Source of the DNA: DASSLY01 sp035689185
GTDB lineage: Bacteria > Actinomycetota > Actinomycetes > Actinomycetales > Dermatophilaceae
Reading direction: 5' to 3'
Assembly: GCA_035689185.1 (NCBI GenBank)
Contig: DASSLY010000119.1
Coordinates: 1-58,970, forward strand
DNA: 58,970 nt
The notes under the pieces were generated by a model. The model saw only the letters and a list, made by a program, of their open reading frames with translations. It did not search any database and was not told where the DNA came from. The position numbers and the translations under genes are program-made. This document shows positions 58,602-58,970 of this stretch, in pieces (position 1 is the stretch's first letter; every line of letters begins with the position of its first letter).

Positions 58602-58970
58602 TCATCGCGACGAGACGCTCTCCCACCGGCCGGACCGAACCGAGGCGGTCATCGCGTCCAGCACGTCGAAGGCCGCCACCGCGTCGGCCACGGTCGCCCC
58701 GTATGCCGCCTGCTCGCCGATCGAGCGCAGGAACAGCATCGCCTCGACCACCTTGAGGTCGTCATACCCCAGCGGGATGGCCGAGCCCGGCTGGAAGGCG
58801 GCAGTCTCGCCGTCGTCCGGGCCGACATACACCGTCGAGACCGGCTGGTCCTGGTAGTCCGGGACGCCGCCCGGTGACAGCGACACGGCGAGCTCGCCCA
58901 TCCGGCGGAAGTCCCAGGCCACCGACCCGGTCGTGCCCGAGATGGCGAAGCCGTAGTCGTTCTGGGCGCC
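58602..58970 (-). CDS. Gfo/Idh/MocA family oxidoreductase, C-terminal part
   Basis: The gene enters from the right edge; 122 residues of the C-terminal domain are visible. They include GFAISGTTGSVAWDFRRMGE, AFQPGSAIPLGYDDLKVVEA, and the family's ending DAVAAFDVLDAMTASVRSGR. These enzymes are NAD(P)-dependent sugar or inositol dehydrogenases; the Rossmann half lies outside the window, so the cofactor and substrate are not visible. The gene is convergent with the TyrA-PheA fusion, 113 bases away; that gap holds no feature I could support. Confidence 0.82.
   Translation of the reverse strand, partial: GAQNDYGFAISGTTGSVAWDFRRMGELAVSLSPGGVPDYQDQPVSTVYVGPDDGETAAFQPGSAIPLGYDDLKVVEAMLFLRSIGEQAAYGATVADAVAAFDVLDAMTASVRSGRWESVSSR

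Noticed and set aside
1..58970. CRISPR array, prophage or insertion sequence
   Set aside because: No regularly spaced repeat-spacer series, integrase, transposase or phage structural gene was recognised anywhere in the window.

Overview
This is a high-GC actinobacterial chromosome segment. The crgA – DUF881 – class E sortase – pabA – pknB – pbpA – rodA – pstP – fhaB – fhaA – tRNA-Leu order is the conserved origin-proximal block of Actinobacteria. The F420-type LLM enzyme, the MptB-like mannosyltransferase and the DUF5926, DUF881 and DUF222/HNH proteins fit a Micrococcales-type organism. The family (for example Intrasporangiaceae/Dermatophilaceae) is inferred from gene content only. Almost everything is chromosomal core or lineage-core; no prophage, insertion sequence or CRISPR array was seen.

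Layout. 1-4700: partial DUF5324-like protein, cyclophilin, rhomboid protease, CrgA, DUF881 protein, sortase, small membrane protein, PabA/TrpG amidotransferase. 4811-12170 (minus): one overlapping operon fhaA-fhaB-pstP-rodA-pbpA-pknB for Ser/Thr-phosphorylation control of wall growth. 12318-13545: tRNA-Leu(CAG), a VapBC toxin-antitoxin pair with its own palindromic operator, and the C-terminal stub of a type I restriction HsdR, the only clearly accessory patch. 13567-26076: HNH protein, large secreted subtilase, lipase-like hydrolase, an ABC exporter operon with a LolA-like protein, an alpha/beta hydrolase, F420 oxidoreductase, small membrane proteins and a lipoprotein. 26191-36949: VWA/MoxR-type pair, App1 phosphatase, Fpg/Nei glycosylase, AAA ATPase, a secreted protein of unknown function and a DEAD-box helicase. 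37051-42965: AfsR/SARP-type regulator divergent from a secreted protein and a streptogrisin-like S1 protease that has an 11-bp-phased direct repeat in its promoter. 43065-49552: GNAT, HIBYL-CoA hydrolase-like protein, GDPD, RsbW-like ATPase, DUF5926 protein, GT2 and an MptB-like mannosyltransferase. 49711-58970: tandem hairpin repeat, SigE-family sigma factor with a PD40-repeat membrane partner, a phosphatase-like membrane protein, GT87, GDT1-type transporter, a TyrA-PheA fusion and a partial Gfo/Idh/MocA oxidoreductase.

Cross-cutting signals. (i) At least ten genes have a TAnnnT -10 hexamer 6-8 nt before the start codon and no Shine-Dalgarno, so they look leaderless. (ii) The 8-mer GTATGC(C/G)G occurs about 40 times on both strands, in genes and between them, far above what base composition suggests. 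(iii) A 67-bp palindromic element is present twice at identical length (31625-31691 and 48117-48183). (iv) Several short phased tandem repeats lie in intergenic DNA. The most unusual protein is the 759-residue TyrA-PheA fusion, whose dehydratase motif is altered.
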